DNA of 64,000 nucleotides from SCUN01 sp964343975 (GTDB lineage: Bacteria; Acidobacteriota; Vicinamibacteria; Vicinamibacterales; SCN-69-37): NCBI GenBank assembly GCA_964343975.1, contig CAYFLU010000002.1, positions 14,340-78,339 of the forward strand, read 5' to 3'. Of the stretch, positions 8,962 through 17,835 are shown piece by piece. Numbering within the stretch: the first letter of the stretch is position 1; each line of letters opens with the position of its first letter. The notes under the pieces are model-generated. The model made no database searches. It was given only the letters and a program-made list of their open reading frames with translations, and was not told the DNA's origin. Position numbers and translations under genes: made by a program.

Positions 8962-9947
8962 TGGCGAACGCGTCGGTGCGTGTCAGCGTCGTGACCGCCG
9001 TGCGGAACGGCGGGCCGACCGTCGCGGCATCGTTGGCCGGCGTCCTCGGTCAGGAGGCGCCCGCGTTTGAAGTGATCGTGATCGACGACGGCTCGACCGA
9101 TGAGACACCGCGGATCCTCGCGGAGGCGGCGTCTCGTGACTCACGGATCACGGTGTTGCGCACGGACGGCGAAGGACTGACGGCAGCGCTCTGCCGAGGG
9201 ATCGCTGCAGCGAGCGGCGACTACATCGCGCGCCATGACCTGGATGATGTGTCTCTGCCCGGCCGGTTTTCCGCGCAGGTGGCGGGGCTCGATGCCCGCC
9301 CAGACATCGCCGCGCTTGGGACCGCCGCCGACATCATCGACGAACGAGGACGCCGCGTCGGCGCATTTCCGACCGTCAGTGGGCCGGACGCGGTGCGTCG
9401 CGGGTTGCTCACGCTGCGCGCTACTCCCGTGCACGGCGCGATGATGATTCGACGGAGCGTGTTGCAGGCGGTCGGCACGTACCGCACCGCGTTCACCGCC
9501 GCGCAGGACTACGACCTCTGGTTGCGCATGACGGATCGCCATGCGATCGACATCTTGCCGACGCCCTTCTACCAATGGCGACTCAATCGCGCGAGCACCT
9601 ATGCGCAACGCCGATCCGAGCAACTGCAACTGGCCGGCATTGCCCGGGTGTTTGCCGACGAGCGGGCACAGTTCGGCGAAGACTCGTATGCCGCGCTGGT
9701 GGCCGCCGCGGGGAATCGCGAGCAATTCGCCGCAGGTTACCGATGTCGCGGACGCCTGGAGGCCTGGTGGGGCGAACTGCTGTATCGAGGTTTGAACGAC
9801 CCGCGCGTGGCGCGCAAACATCTGACCGCGGCACTGAAGGCCGGAACGTGGCGGCCGCGGACCTTCCCGCTGTGGCTATGGGCATCAGCGGGTCTTCCGT
9901 GGCCCGGACGGTCGCCGCTCTCGGCGGCGCCCGAGGTGGCCCACTGA
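8961..9947 (+). CDS. Family 2 glycosyltransferase
   Basis: A protein of 328 residues. It has VSVVTAVRNGGPTVAASL and VIVIDDGSTDETPRIL at the N-terminus, and RHDLDDVSLPGR in the DxD region. HGAMMIRRSVLQAVGTYR and AQDYDLWLRM are typical acceptor-side motifs of GT2 enzymes that add sugars to O-antigen or capsule chains. The C-terminal 90 residues are less conserved. ATG 8961 shares a base with the stop of the methyltransferase-like gene. It is followed by a 10-base gap before the next gene. Confidence 0.88.
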   Translation: MANASVRVSVVTAVRNGGPTVAASLAGVLGQEAPAFEVIVIDDGSTDETPRILAEAASRDSRITVLRTDGEGLTAALCRGIAAASGDYIARHDLDDVSLPGRFSAQVAGLDARPDIAALGTAADIIDERGRRVGAFPTVSGPDAVRRGLLTLRATPVHGAMMIRRSVLQAVGTYRTAFTAAQDYDLWLRMTDRHAIDILPTPFYQWRLNRASTYAQRRSEQLQLAGIARVFADERAQFGEDSYAALVAAAGNREQFAAGYRCRGRLEAWWGELLYRGLNDPRVARKHLTAALKAGTWRPRTFPLWLWASAGLPWPGRSPLSAAPEVAH

Positions 9948-9957
9948 GATCAACGGT

Positions 9958-10788
9958 GTGACCGTGGCTGGTGATTGGCTCGTCCATCCGTTGGTGCGAG
10001 GGCTCCACACCGATGATCCGGCAGCGATCCGCGCTCGGCGGGAACTGATCCGCCGTCGTCCCTTTCTGCGCCGTGTTTACAACGAGTGGTACGACCTCAT
10101 CGAGCGCGCGTTGCCATCAGGCGAAGGCGCCGTGGTGGAACTCGGGTCCGGCTGTGGCTTTCTTGAAGAACGCCTGCCGGGTCTCATCACGTCCGACCTA
10201 TCCTTTCAGGCGCCCGTCCGCCTCGCGTTCGATGCGCATGTGATGCCGTTTGCCGACCGTTCGCTGCGCGCCATCGTGATGACCAACGTCCTTCATCATC
10301 TGCCCGACGTGCGCCGTTTTTTCCGAGAGGCCGGTCGCTGCGTTCGTCCGGGCGGTCGGTTGTTACTCGTGGAACCCTGGGTATCGACGCTGTCAGCCGG
10401 TGTCTACGGACGGGTGCATCACGAGCCGTATGTACCGATGGCGACCACCTGGGAGTTTCCCGCTGGCGGGCCACTGTCGGCGGCCAACATCGCGATGCCG
10501 TGGATGGTGTTCGCTCGAGACCGGGCGCAATTCCACCGTGAGTTCCCGGAGTGGCGCGTCGTGCAGGTGACGCCCGCGATGCCGCTCCGGTACTTCCTGT
10601 CGGGCGGCGTGTCATCGCGGTTGGCGATGCCGGCCTGGACTTTTCCGGTGTGGACGTGGCTCGATCACCTGCTTGTGCGCTGGCCCGAGTGGTGGGCGAG
10701 TTTCGCGTACGTGGTCGTGGAACGCACAGACCAGAGCGACGCCGGCGACCATGCCGTGCAACGTAATGAGGAGCGCACTCGCGCATGA
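9958..10788 (+). CDS. SAM-dependent methyltransferase (Methyltransf_11-like)
   Basis: A protein of 276 residues starting at GTG 9958. Motif I is VVELGSGCGFLEE (about 60-72), the motif II region is TSDLSF, motif IV is IVMTNVLHHLPDV, and the post-motif is VRPGGRLLLVEPW. The C-terminal 130 residues contain hydrophobic and aromatic stretches but no clear membrane helix. The gene sits between a GT2 and another methyltransferase; the two methyltransferases overlap by 4 bases and may modify neighbouring sugar positions. Confidence 0.8.
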   Translation: MTVAGDWLVHPLVRGLHTDDPAAIRARRELIRRRPFLRRVYNEWYDLIERALPSGEGAVVELGSGCGFLEERLPGLITSDLSFQAPVRLAFDAHVMPFADRSLRAIVMTNVLHHLPDVRRFFREAGRCVRPGGRLLLVEPWVSTLSAGVYGRVHHEPYVPMATTWEFPAGGPLSAANIAMPWMVFARDRAQFHREFPEWRVVQVTPAMPLRYFLSGGVSSRLAMPAWTFPVWTWLDHLLVRWPEWWASFAYVVVERTDQSDAGDHAVQRNEERTRA

Positions 10789-11531
10789 CTGATCAGCAGG
10801 CTTCGGCGCCGACTCATCGTCGTCGCAACGAAGTGAACCACGGCAAGTACCTGGCGGAAGGTGGCGCCGAAGCGATCTGGGGGTGGGGGACCCCTGCGGG
10901 CCGATTGCGTGCGGAGCGGCGCGCCGCGCTCATTGCGCAAGGCGGACGATTGGGCCCCGGGGCCAACGTGTTGGAGATCGGTTGCGGTACGGGGCTGTTC
11001 ACCGAGTACTTCGCCCGCACTGGCGCGCGCCTGATCGCCGTGGATCTGTCGAGCGAGTTGCTGGAGATTGCGCGCGCCAAGGACTTGCAGGACGTTGAGT
11101 TCCGCGAGCAGCCGTTCGAAACGTGCGACCTGGACGGCCCGTTCGATGCCGTCGTGGCGTCGTCCGTGCTGCACCACCTCGAGTTGCCGGACGCGTGGAC
11201 CAAGATCTTCGCGCTGCTCAAACCCGGCGGCTACATGAGTCTGGCCGAACCCAACATGCTGAATCCGCAAATCTACGCGGAACGCCACTTCCGGTCCTGG
11301 TTTCCACAAGTCTCGCCCGACGAGACGGCGTTCGTGCGGTGGCAGGTGCGGCGCGTGCTTGAACGCGCGGGCTTCCGCGACGTCCGCATCACGCCGTTCG
11401 ACTGGTTGCATCCGGCGACGCCACGCCCCTTCATTCCGGTGGTGCGTGGGATCGGACGGGTCTTTGAGTCGATGCCTCTGGTTCGTGAGTTCTCAGGATC
11501 GTTATGGATTACCGCACGACGTCCGGCATAG
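10785..11531 (+). CDS. SAM-dependent methyltransferase
   Basis: A protein of 248 residues. Motif I is VLEIGCGTGLFTEYF, then LIAVDLSSELLEIAR for motif II, VVASSVLHHLELPDA for motif IV and LLKPGGYMSLAEPN. This is a complete and canonical class I methyltransferase core. The C-terminal region includes FDWLHPATP and hydrophobic segments. It overlaps the previous methyltransferase by 4 bases and the next membrane-protein gene by 28 bases. Substrate unknown; a glycan or lipid-linked intermediate is the likely target from context. Confidence 0.82.
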   Translation: MTDQQASAPTHRRRNEVNHGKYLAEGGAEAIWGWGTPAGRLRAERRAALIAQGGRLGPGANVLEIGCGTGLFTEYFARTGARLIAVDLSSELLEIARAKDLQDVEFREQPFETCDLDGPFDAVVASSVLHHLELPDAWTKIFALLKPGGYMSLAEPNMLNPQIYAERHFRSWFPQVSPDETAFVRWQVRRVLERAGFRDVRITPFDWLHPATPRPFIPVVRGIGRVFESMPLVREFSGSLWITARRPA

Positions 11532-13126
11532 TCGTTCCCGATCGCGCGTGGGCCTGGCGGTTCGCTGCGATCCTTGTCATCAGTCTGGTGACCTTGTACG
11601 CGGTGACGCGGTCCACGGTGCTTCCGGGTGATGTCCTACGCTTCGTGCAGGAAGCCGCCAAAGGCGACAAAGACGCGCCTCAGCTTGCCAATCCCGGGCA
11701 CGTGTTGCAGGTGCCGCTCGCTCGGGGCGTCTGGCTTGGATTGGCACATCTGGGCGTGGCCGCGTCGATGGAACACGTCATGGCCGCTATCGCAATGATC
11801 AGCACGGCGTGCGCGGCGGTCTTCATCGGGTGGATTGCGTTGGCGCTGGTGGGCACACGCGCGGCGGCATGGACGGCCGCGGTCCTGTATGGACTGTCGC
11901 TGCACTCGGGCGTGATGTCGAACGGCGAGCAATATGGTCTGCCCATTGCCATCTGTGCGGCGGGAATCTGGCTCGCCTTGAGTGGCATCGCGCTCTGGCC
12001 CGGCGTGTTGTTCGGCGTGTCGATGATGGGGCACGCGGAGTTCTTCTTCGCGGCGCCGGCACTCTGCGTCGCGACGTGGTACGGGCGCGCGGACCTCGAC
12101 GCGCGGGCGCGCGTATGGCGCGCGTGCCGGGAGTGTGTGACCGGCGCCGCTGTCACGGGCGTGGGCACGCTGGCGCTCACGTATTACCTGAAGAAATGGA
12201 CGGGGCCCGCTTCGTTGATGGCGTGGATCGTCGGGCACCTCCGCACCGACCACCAGTACACGGTCTCGGTGCCTGAACCGTTTCGTGCGCTGAAGGGGCT
12301 GGCCACGGCCCTGACGTTTGGCGGGCATGTGTGGCGGGACGCGCTCACCGGCCGCGGGTCGGTCACCGAGCTGTCCTTTCTCCTGCAGATGATTGCCGGT
12401 CTCATCCTGCTGACGGCCATCGTCGGCGGTGTCTGGATGGCACGCCGTGATCGACGGCTGCTTGTCCTGGCGGGCGTATGGTTGCTGCCGTTCCACGTCG
12501 GTGGCAACTGGTGGATTGAATCGACCGTCGAGAAGTACCACGGCGGTGCGTTGCCGGCCCTCGTGCTGTTGGTCACCGGCGGGTGGTGCGTGTGGATGGC
12601 GCGGTGGACGCCGGAGCGGCAGCGGCTGACGCTGGCGGGGTTGGTGTGCGTGTCCGGGCTACTCAACTACACCGGTGCGGTGTGGCCGATCCGCGATCTT
12701 GGGATTCGTCGCGCGGCGGCGGCTGCGGCGCTGGATGCGCTGCCGGGCGGGACGTCAGGACGCCGTGCCATCGCGTCCTGCGATCTGACGCCGGCGGTCG
12801 ATGCCAGTCGCACCGATGTCTTGCGGATCCGTTCGTACTGGACCGGCACCGTGCCACAGATCCAGGACGCCATTCAGGTGTGGGTCGATGCGCGACTGCG
12901 GGAGGGCAGTGCGGTGTACCTCTATGGCAGCACGTGCTATCCGGAGGAGTGGATCACGGATTGGTCGAAGGATCGGTTCGACATGTTGTTCCTCCGCCGT
13001 GCGTTTCAGGTGAGTGATCCGCTGGTGCGTGACGCACCGCAGCACGAAACGGTGGCCACCAATCCTCGGTCCTGGAAGCGTGCCGATGTGCGACGCGTGA
13101 CGTCTCGTGAGGGGGCCCGACCGTGA
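11504..13126 (+). CDS. Multi-membrane protein of unknown function, possibly GT-C-like
   Basis: A protein of 540 residues with about 9-11 hydrophobic segments between residues 15 and 400 and a hydrophilic C-terminal domain (about 405-540). The first loop contains VLPGDVLRFVQEA and later SNGEQYGLPIA, where GT-C enzymes carry catalytic acidic residues, but there is no clear family signature. ATG 11504 is supported by AGGA 6 bases upstream and overlaps the methyltransferase gene by 28 bases. The position between methyltransferases and glycosyltransferases suggests a membrane glycosyltransferase or ligase; this is inference. Confidence 0.62.
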   Translation: MDYRTTSGIVVPDRAWAWRFAAILVISLVTLYAVTRSTVLPGDVLRFVQEAAKGDKDAPQLANPGHVLQVPLARGVWLGLAHLGVAASMEHVMAAIAMISTACAAVFIGWIALALVGTRAAAWTAAVLYGLSLHSGVMSNGEQYGLPIAICAAGIWLALSGIALWPGVLFGVSMMGHAEFFFAAPALCVATWYGRADLDARARVWRACRECVTGAAVTGVGTLALTYYLKKWTGPASLMAWIVGHLRTDHQYTVSVPEPFRALKGLATALTFGGHVWRDALTGRGSVTELSFLLQMIAGLILLTAIVGGVWMARRDRRLLVLAGVWLLPFHVGGNWWIESTVEKYHGGALPALVLLVTGGWCVWMARWTPERQRLTLAGLVCVSGLLNYTGAVWPIRDLGIRRAAAAAALDALPGGTSGRRAIASCDLTPAVDASRTDVLRIRSYWTGTVPQIQDAIQVWVDARLREGSAVYLYGSTCYPEEWITDWSKDRFDMLFLRRAFQVSDPLVRDAPQHETVATNPRSWKRADVRRVTSREGARP

Positions 13127-14442
13127 AGGCGTGGATCTATCGTGTCATCGCACGCGAAGTGTCGCGTCTCAGTCGGTATGCCGATGCGCTGATTGAGTTG
13201 ACCGCAGACGGCGATCGCGCCGGGACCCTGCTCGCCGCCGTGGATGCTCCGGTCAGGCAAGTGGCCCGGCTGGATGATCCCGAGGCCGTCCCGGTCGCCG
13301 AGCCGAATTACCGACGCGTCATTCTGCTGAATGGCACGTTCAACCATTCGCTGGATATCCAGGCGCTTCTGATCAGGCTGCATGGACGAATGGGGCGGGG
13401 CGATCGCGTGTCGGTGATCGTCTACAACTCCTATCTGGCGTGGCTGTTCCGGCTGGCAGATCGACTCGGCTGGCGCCACGGTCCGCGCGCGACGACGTTC
13501 ATCACGCGCACGGATCTGCATGGACTGGCGCGGCTGTCGGGCTTCGATGTGGTGCGCCTACGTCCGGCGGTGTACGCGCCGTGGCATTTCTTCGGCCTCG
13601 GGACGCTCCTGAATCGCCTCATGCCGTCGGTCCCGGGGCTCCGGTGGCTGTCGCTGGTGGCGGTGACGACGCTGCGCCCGATTCGCCCGGACACGGCTGA
13701 TCGGCCATCGCTCTCGATTGTGATTCCTGCCCGAAATGAGCGCGGCAACATCGAAGACGCATTGCGAAGGATGCCCGATTTTCGCGCCGAGACCGAGATC
13801 ATCTTCGTCGAGGGCAATTCGTCTGACGGCACGTGGGAGGAAATCGAACGCGTCGCGGCGGAGTGGCACGGCCGCGAGGGGCGCCGGGTCGTGGCGCTTC
13901 GCCAAACAGGACGAGGCAAAGCGGACGCGGTCCGACTCGGTTTTTCCCGTGCCACCGGCGACGTGCTCACGATCCTCGACGCCGATCTCACGATGCCGCC
14001 GGAACTGCTCCCGCGTTTCTTCGACGCGTATTGCGCGGGCCTGGGAGACTTCATCAACGGCACGCGTCTGGTATATCCGATGGAAGGGGAAGCCATGCAG
14101 TTCCTCAATCGGTTGGCCAACATCGGATTCGCAAAAGGCCTGAGTTGGATTCTCGAGACGCCTCTGGCCGACACGTTGTGCGGGACGAAACTTCTGGCCC
14201 GTCGGGACTACGAGCGATTTGTCGCGTGGCGAAGCGACTTCGGTGACTTCGATCCTTTCGGCGACTTTGAGTTGCTGTTCCCTGCATCCGTCCTGGGGTT
14301 GGGCGTGATCGACGTGCCGGTCGCCTACCGCGCGCGGACCTACGGCACGACGAACATTCATCGCTTCCGCGACGGTCTGACCTTGGCGCGGATGTCGATC
14401 ATCGGGTTCTTGCACATACGGCTGGGCGCCGGACCGCGGTGA
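13123..14442 (+). CDS. Fusion of a degenerate methyltransferase-like domain with a family 2 glycosyltransferase
   Basis: A protein of 439 residues from GTG 13123. Residues about 195-435 are a clear GT2: LSIVIPARNERGNIEDAL, IIFVEGNSSDGTWEEI, a GRGKADAVRLGF segment and DxD in ILDADLTMPPEL. Residues 1-190 look like the second half of the methyltransferase domain found in known MT-GT2 fusions (SYLAWLFRLADRLGWR, LARLSGFDVVRLRP). The place where the SAM-binding GxGxG should be reads ALIELTADGDRAGTLLAA, without the glycine motif. The N-terminal domain is therefore probably catalytically dead. Overlaps are 4 bases upstream and 1 base downstream. Confidence 0.75.
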   Translation: MKAWIYRVIAREVSRLSRYADALIELTADGDRAGTLLAAVDAPVRQVARLDDPEAVPVAEPNYRRVILLNGTFNHSLDIQALLIRLHGRMGRGDRVSVIVYNSYLAWLFRLADRLGWRHGPRATTFITRTDLHGLARLSGFDVVRLRPAVYAPWHFFGLGTLLNRLMPSVPGLRWLSLVAVTTLRPIRPDTADRPSLSIVIPARNERGNIEDALRRMPDFRAETEIIFVEGNSSDGTWEEIERVAAEWHGREGRRVVALRQTGRGKADAVRLGFSRATGDVLTILDADLTMPPELLPRFFDAYCAGLGDFINGTRLVYPMEGEAMQFLNRLANIGFAKGLSWILETPLADTLCGTKLLARRDYERFVAWRSDFGDFDPFGDFELLFPASVLGLGVIDVPVAYRARTYGTTNIHRFRDGLTLARMSIIGFLHIRLGAGPR

Positions 14443-15368
14443 TGATCCGCCGTTTCCGCCAGTGGCGCGACGGGGCGCCGGTGGTGTTTCTCCATGAGTT
14501 CAAGGAGCCCCCCTACGGCGGCGGCAATCAATTCCTGCTCGCGTTGCGCCATGAATTCGAGCGCCGCGGCATCGTCGTGGGGCATCGCGTCGGGCGCGCC
14601 ACCCGCGCCGTGCTCTTCAACTCCCATCATGGCGATCCGGCGCTCCTCCGCGACGCTCGTCGTCGCGGTGTGCGCATCGTGCATCGCGTCGATGGTCCCA
14701 TCGCCCGCTACCGGGGACGCGACGACGGCACGGATGGGCGGATTCACGCGCTGAATGCCGAGCTGGCCGACGCCACGGTGTTCCAGAGTCGCTACTCGTT
14801 GGCTGCGCACGACGCCCTCGGACTCGCGTTTCGGGAGCCGGTGGTGATTACCAACGCCGCGGATCCCGCGATCTTCTATCCCGGTGAGGCGCGCATTCCT
14901 TCCGGGCCGCTGCGTGTCATTGCGACAGCCTGGTCGGACAACAACCGAAAGGGCGGACCCGCGTATGCCTGGCTGGACGCGCATCTGGATCCGGCGCGAG
15001 TGCAGTTCACGTTCGTGGGGCGCGTGCAGCAGCCGCTGCCTCGGAGTGTCGTCAAAGCGGCGTTGCCGTCCCTCGCGCTGGCCGATGAGCTGCGCCGCCA
15101 TGATGTGTATCTCACGGCGAGCGAGGACGATCCGTGCTCCAACGCGTTGATCGAGGCCCTGTCGTGCGGTCTGCCGGCGGTCTATCGCCGATCGGGCGGA
15201 CATCCGGAACTCGTGGGCCGTGCGGGTCTGGGATTCGATGACGTGTCGGAAGTGCCAGCCCTGCTTGACCGCGTGGGACAGGATCTCACAGGCTTCCGCG
15301 GCGCGCTCCAGCCGCCGTCGCTGGCGTCGGTCAGCGCGGCCTACCTCCGCGTCCTGGGGCTGCACTGA
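14442..15368 (+). CDS. Family 4-type glycosyltransferase
   Basis: A protein of 308 residues. Near the N-terminus PPYGGGNQFLLALRHEFERR resembles the acceptor-side glycine loop of GT-B enzymes. The middle has the motif VVITNAADPAIFYPG (the usual NGVD..F.P position) and the C-terminal part has VYLTASEDDPCSNALIEAL followed by CGLPAVYRRSGGHPELVG, the GT4 donor-binding signature. It is shorter than most GT4 enzymes. ATG 14442 is preferred over GTG 14439; both overlap the preceding stop. It ends in a TGATG overlap with the next gene. Confidence 0.83.
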   Translation: MIRRFRQWRDGAPVVFLHEFKEPPYGGGNQFLLALRHEFERRGIVVGHRVGRATRAVLFNSHHGDPALLRDARRRGVRIVHRVDGPIARYRGRDDGTDGRIHALNAELADATVFQSRYSLAAHDALGLAFREPVVITNAADPAIFYPGEARIPSGPLRVIATAWSDNNRKGGPAYAWLDAHLDPARVQFTFVGRVQQPLPRSVVKAALPSLALADELRRHDVYLTASEDDPCSNALIEALSCGLPAVYRRSGGHPELVGRAGLGFDDVSEVPALLDRVGQDLTGFRGALQPPSLASVSAAYLRVLGLH

Positions 15369-16069
15369 TGAGCGCGCGCTTGCTGCCGGGTGATGCGCTG
15401 GAGCATTCGCTGCGCCGAGGCTTCATCGACGAGTATCAAGAGCGCATCGTTGCCGGGTGGCCCGCCGGGACACGCGTGCTCGATCTCGGGGGCCATCGCG
15501 TTGCGAAGCGCGGCACATTCGATCTCGCGCGTTTCGGGTTCCGCGTGGTCTGTCTCAATTTGACGGGGGACAAGCGGCCCGATGTCCGTGGAGATGCGAA
15601 CACGTTGCCGTTTCGTGACGCCACGTTCGACGCGGTGGTGTGCGCCGAGGTGCTCGAGCACGTGGGCGATCCTCGTCACGTGATTGCCGAGGTGGAACGG
15701 GTACTGAAACCGGGTGGCTCGTTCGTGGCCACCGTGCCGTTCCTCGTGCACATTCATGGCGATCCTCAGGACTACGGCCGCTATACCGACACGTTCTGGC
15801 GCATGGTGCTGACGCACGTGGGGTTCACGGACCTCGCGATCGAGCGGCAGGGCGGATTCTGGTCGGTCCAATGGGATGCGCTGCGAGAGTGGGTGCGCGT
15901 AGGACGGCAACACGCCGGTCGCAGACGCTGGCGCTGGGCTGTGGCCGCGCGTGTGCTGGGCCGTGTACGGGAGGCTGCCGTGGCTGCCGACGTGCGTTGC
16001 GCACCTGGATCGCGCCTGCGGCAGTTCACGACTGGATTCGGCATGGCGGCGCGGAAGGCTCTGCCGTGA
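15368..16069 (+). CDS. SAM-dependent methyltransferase
   Basis: A protein of 233 residues. Motif I is VLDLGGHRVAKRG, a variant without the usual GCGxG. The remaining motifs are good: FRDATFDAVVCAEVLEHVGD and VLKPGGSFVATVPF. HGDPQDYGRYT followed by FWRMVL is seen in many glycan-locus methyltransferases. The last 60 residues are basic and helical. It overlaps both neighbours by 1 and 4 bases and lies at the junction between the glycosyltransferase block and the accessory small-molecule module. Confidence 0.74.
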   Translation: MSARLLPGDALEHSLRRGFIDEYQERIVAGWPAGTRVLDLGGHRVAKRGTFDLARFGFRVVCLNLTGDKRPDVRGDANTLPFRDATFDAVVCAEVLEHVGDPRHVIAEVERVLKPGGSFVATVPFLVHIHGDPQDYGRYTDTFWRMVLTHVGFTDLAIERQGGFWSVQWDALREWVRVGRQHAGRRRWRWAVAARVLGRVREAAVAADVRCAPGSRLRQFTTGFGMAARKALP

Positions 16070-16812
16070 TCTTCGGTCTCGACCACGTGACACTGGCCGG
16101 CGCGATGACGGCGGCTCGAATCGACTGGCTGACCGGAGCCGGGTATCGCGTCTCCATGAGCGCCGACAATCTGGACAACCTCGAGTTGAAGCGCCCGTGG
16201 CTCTCGCATTTCGCGCCCACCCATTCGCTCCGGCTGTTCCGCGCGCCCGGCAGTGCCGGTGTGGAGATTGTGGACCAGAGTGCGACCGTTGGACGGGCGG
16301 ATCGGTTGCTGCCCATTCTCGATAGAGCGCCGGACGTCGACGACACGCCGTTCGCGATGACGAGCGCGGGACCGGCGTTGTGGTCGCTGCGCCTTGGGGC
16401 GGCATACGTCCGCCGTCCGGCCCGTGCGGGTGGCGAGGCGTCGGACGGCGTGCGGCAGTTCGTCTGGCGGACGCCGGACCCCGTCGCCGCTCGCGACTTC
16501 TGGCGGCAGCTCGGATTCAAGGTTGATAGCATCAACCCCGACTGTTTGCGGTTTCGCGGCATCGATGCAGTGGAATGTACGCTCTGGCTGTCGGTGGCGC
16601 CGGAAGCCGTCGCGCCGGTCCGACTCGATGCCGAGGGTTTCACGTGTTTTGCCGTGGTGACGACGTCGATCGCCGATGATGTGGCGGCGCTGGGTGCCAC
16701 GGCCGTGCGCGTCTCAGAGATCGGGCACATCACTCCCGGTGCTCATGCGTTGCGTGTAGCATTCGCCGAGGCCGCTGATGGGGCCGTCGTCGAACTGATT
16801 GGACTCCGATAG
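16066..16812 (+). CDS. VOC (glyoxalase/dioxygenase-fold) family protein
   Basis: A protein of 248 residues from GTG 16066 in a GTGA overlap. The start FGLDHVTLAGAM is the typical first strand of a VOC module with its metal-ligand His. A second module begins near FVWRTPDPVAARDFWRQLGF and ends with EAADGAVVELIGLR, where the glutamate is the usual last metal ligand. VOC proteins in biosynthetic loci act as isomerases, epimerases, lyases or binding proteins, so the reaction cannot be assigned. It is the first gene of the accessory module and is directly followed by a carrier protein. Confidence 0.7.
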   Translation: MIFGLDHVTLAGAMTAARIDWLTGAGYRVSMSADNLDNLELKRPWLSHFAPTHSLRLFRAPGSAGVEIVDQSATVGRADRLLPILDRAPDVDDTPFAMTSAGPALWSLRLGAAYVRRPARAGGEASDGVRQFVWRTPDPVAARDFWRQLGFKVDSINPDCLRFRGIDAVECTLWLSVAPEAVAPVRLDAEGFTCFAVVTTSIADDVAALGATAVRVSEIGHITPGAHALRVAFAEAADGAVVELIGLR

Positions 16813-17069
16813 TGTCTGCAGAGAAGAGTTGGATCGTCGAGTGGTTTGCGTCTAACACGGGGGCGTCGGTCGACGCGCTGCTGGCGGGAAGCGAGCGAAG
16901 CTACTTTGAACAGGGGTGGATGGATTCATTCACCTTCATCCGATTCATCACCGAGCTGGAAGAGGCGCAGTCGATTCGCTTCAAGAACGACGACTTCCAG
17001 GACCGATCCTTCTCGACCATCGATGGCCTCGCCGCGATGGTCGCGGCGAGGCGTGCCGGTCGTGGCTGA
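16812..17069 (+). CDS. Stand-alone acyl carrier protein
   Basis: A protein of 85 residues starting with GTG 16812. FEQGWMDSFTFIRFI contains the expected phosphopantetheine attachment serine, S39, in a DSF context instead of the usual DSL. The four-helix length and the acidic helix II region (ITELEEAQ) fit the family. It would carry an acyl or aryl group as a thioester on 4'-phosphopantetheine. An AMP-forming ligase at 23.5 kb could load it and the adjacent AAC(3)-type acyltransferase could unload it. Overlap with the VOC gene is one base and with the next gene 8 bases. Confidence 0.82.
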   Translation: MSAEKSWIVEWFASNTGASVDALLAGSERSYFEQGWMDSFTFIRFITELEEAQSIRFKNDDFQDRSFSTIDGLAAMVAARRAGRG

Positions 17070-17835
17070 CTACACTGGATCGGACATCGCCGCTGCGCTC
17101 GCGGCTGTCGGGGTGACGGCCGGCGCTGCCGTGTTCTCGCACTCCAACGTCGGATTCTTCGGACGGCTCGAAGGGGCGACGACGCCCGCGGCCTGTTGGG
17201 AGATCTACCGAAGTGCCATCTTCGAGGTGCTGGGCGCTTCAGGCACCTTTGCCGTGCCCACGTTCTCGTACTCGTCGTGCAACGGTCGTCCGTTCGATCC
17301 GGCGGTGACGCCCGGGCAGTGCGGCATGCTGTCGGAGTGGGTGCGGCTCGATTCGGCAGCCGTGCGTTCGGCGGATCCGAACTTCTCCGTCGCGGCGATC
17401 GGGAGAGCGGCCCACGCCCTCTGTGATGACGTCGGCGTGCATCCGTTCGGACCGGATTCGTTTTGGGCGCGTTTCCTGGCGAACGACGGATGGTTGGTCA
17501 ACCTCAACTTCGATGCGGGCACGACGTTCCAACATTTCGTCGAACGGGAACTCCGCGTGCCGTACCGTTGGGACAAGTCGTTTCGCGGAATGTGTCGTGT
17601 CGACGGGACGTGGGTTGAGCGCGAGTCTTGGCACTACGTCTTCGATCACGCTGTGGCGGAGCACTTTCCTGACTTTGGCAAACTGCATCGAGCGGCGATC
17701 GAGGCCGGCGTGCTGAAGAGCGCTCAGCTTGGCCGCGGCATGGTCGTTGCCGTGCGTGTCGCGGACCTCGACCGTATCATTCGCCGCGAATTGCCTCGAC
17801 GGCCCGACTTCTTGATTGAAGGACGACCCGCATGA
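17062..17835 (+). CDS. AAC(3)-type aminoglycoside N-acyltransferase family protein
   Basis: A protein of 257 residues of the antibiotic N-acetyltransferase (AAC(3)) fold. It shows FSHSNVGFFGRLEG near the N-terminus, GTFAVPTFSYS in the core, a DPNFSVAAIG segment and, near the active site, GTTFQHFVERE. In polysaccharide loci members of this family acylate amino sugars rather than antibiotics. Lying directly after an ACP gene, it is a good candidate for moving the ACP-bound acyl group to an amine. GTG 17062 is chosen because GAGG lies about 10 bases upstream; GTG 17053 is an alternative. Confidence 0.78.
   Translation: MADYTGSDIAAALAAVGVTAGAAVFSHSNVGFFGRLEGATTPAACWEIYRSAIFEVLGASGTFAVPTFSYSSCNGRPFDPAVTPGQCGMLSEWVRLDSAAVRSADPNFSVAAIGRAAHALCDDVGVHPFGPDSFWARFLANDGWLVNLNFDAGTTFQHFVERELRVPYRWDKSFRGMCRVDGTWVERESWHYVFDHAVAEHFPDFGKLHRAAIEAGVLKSAQLGRGMVVAVRVADLDRIIRRELPRRPDFLIEGRPA

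Noticed and set aside
17062..17835. An aminoglycoside resistance gene
   Set aside because: The AAC(3) fold is clear, but the position directly after an ACP inside a glycan locus makes sugar acylation more likely than drug resistance.
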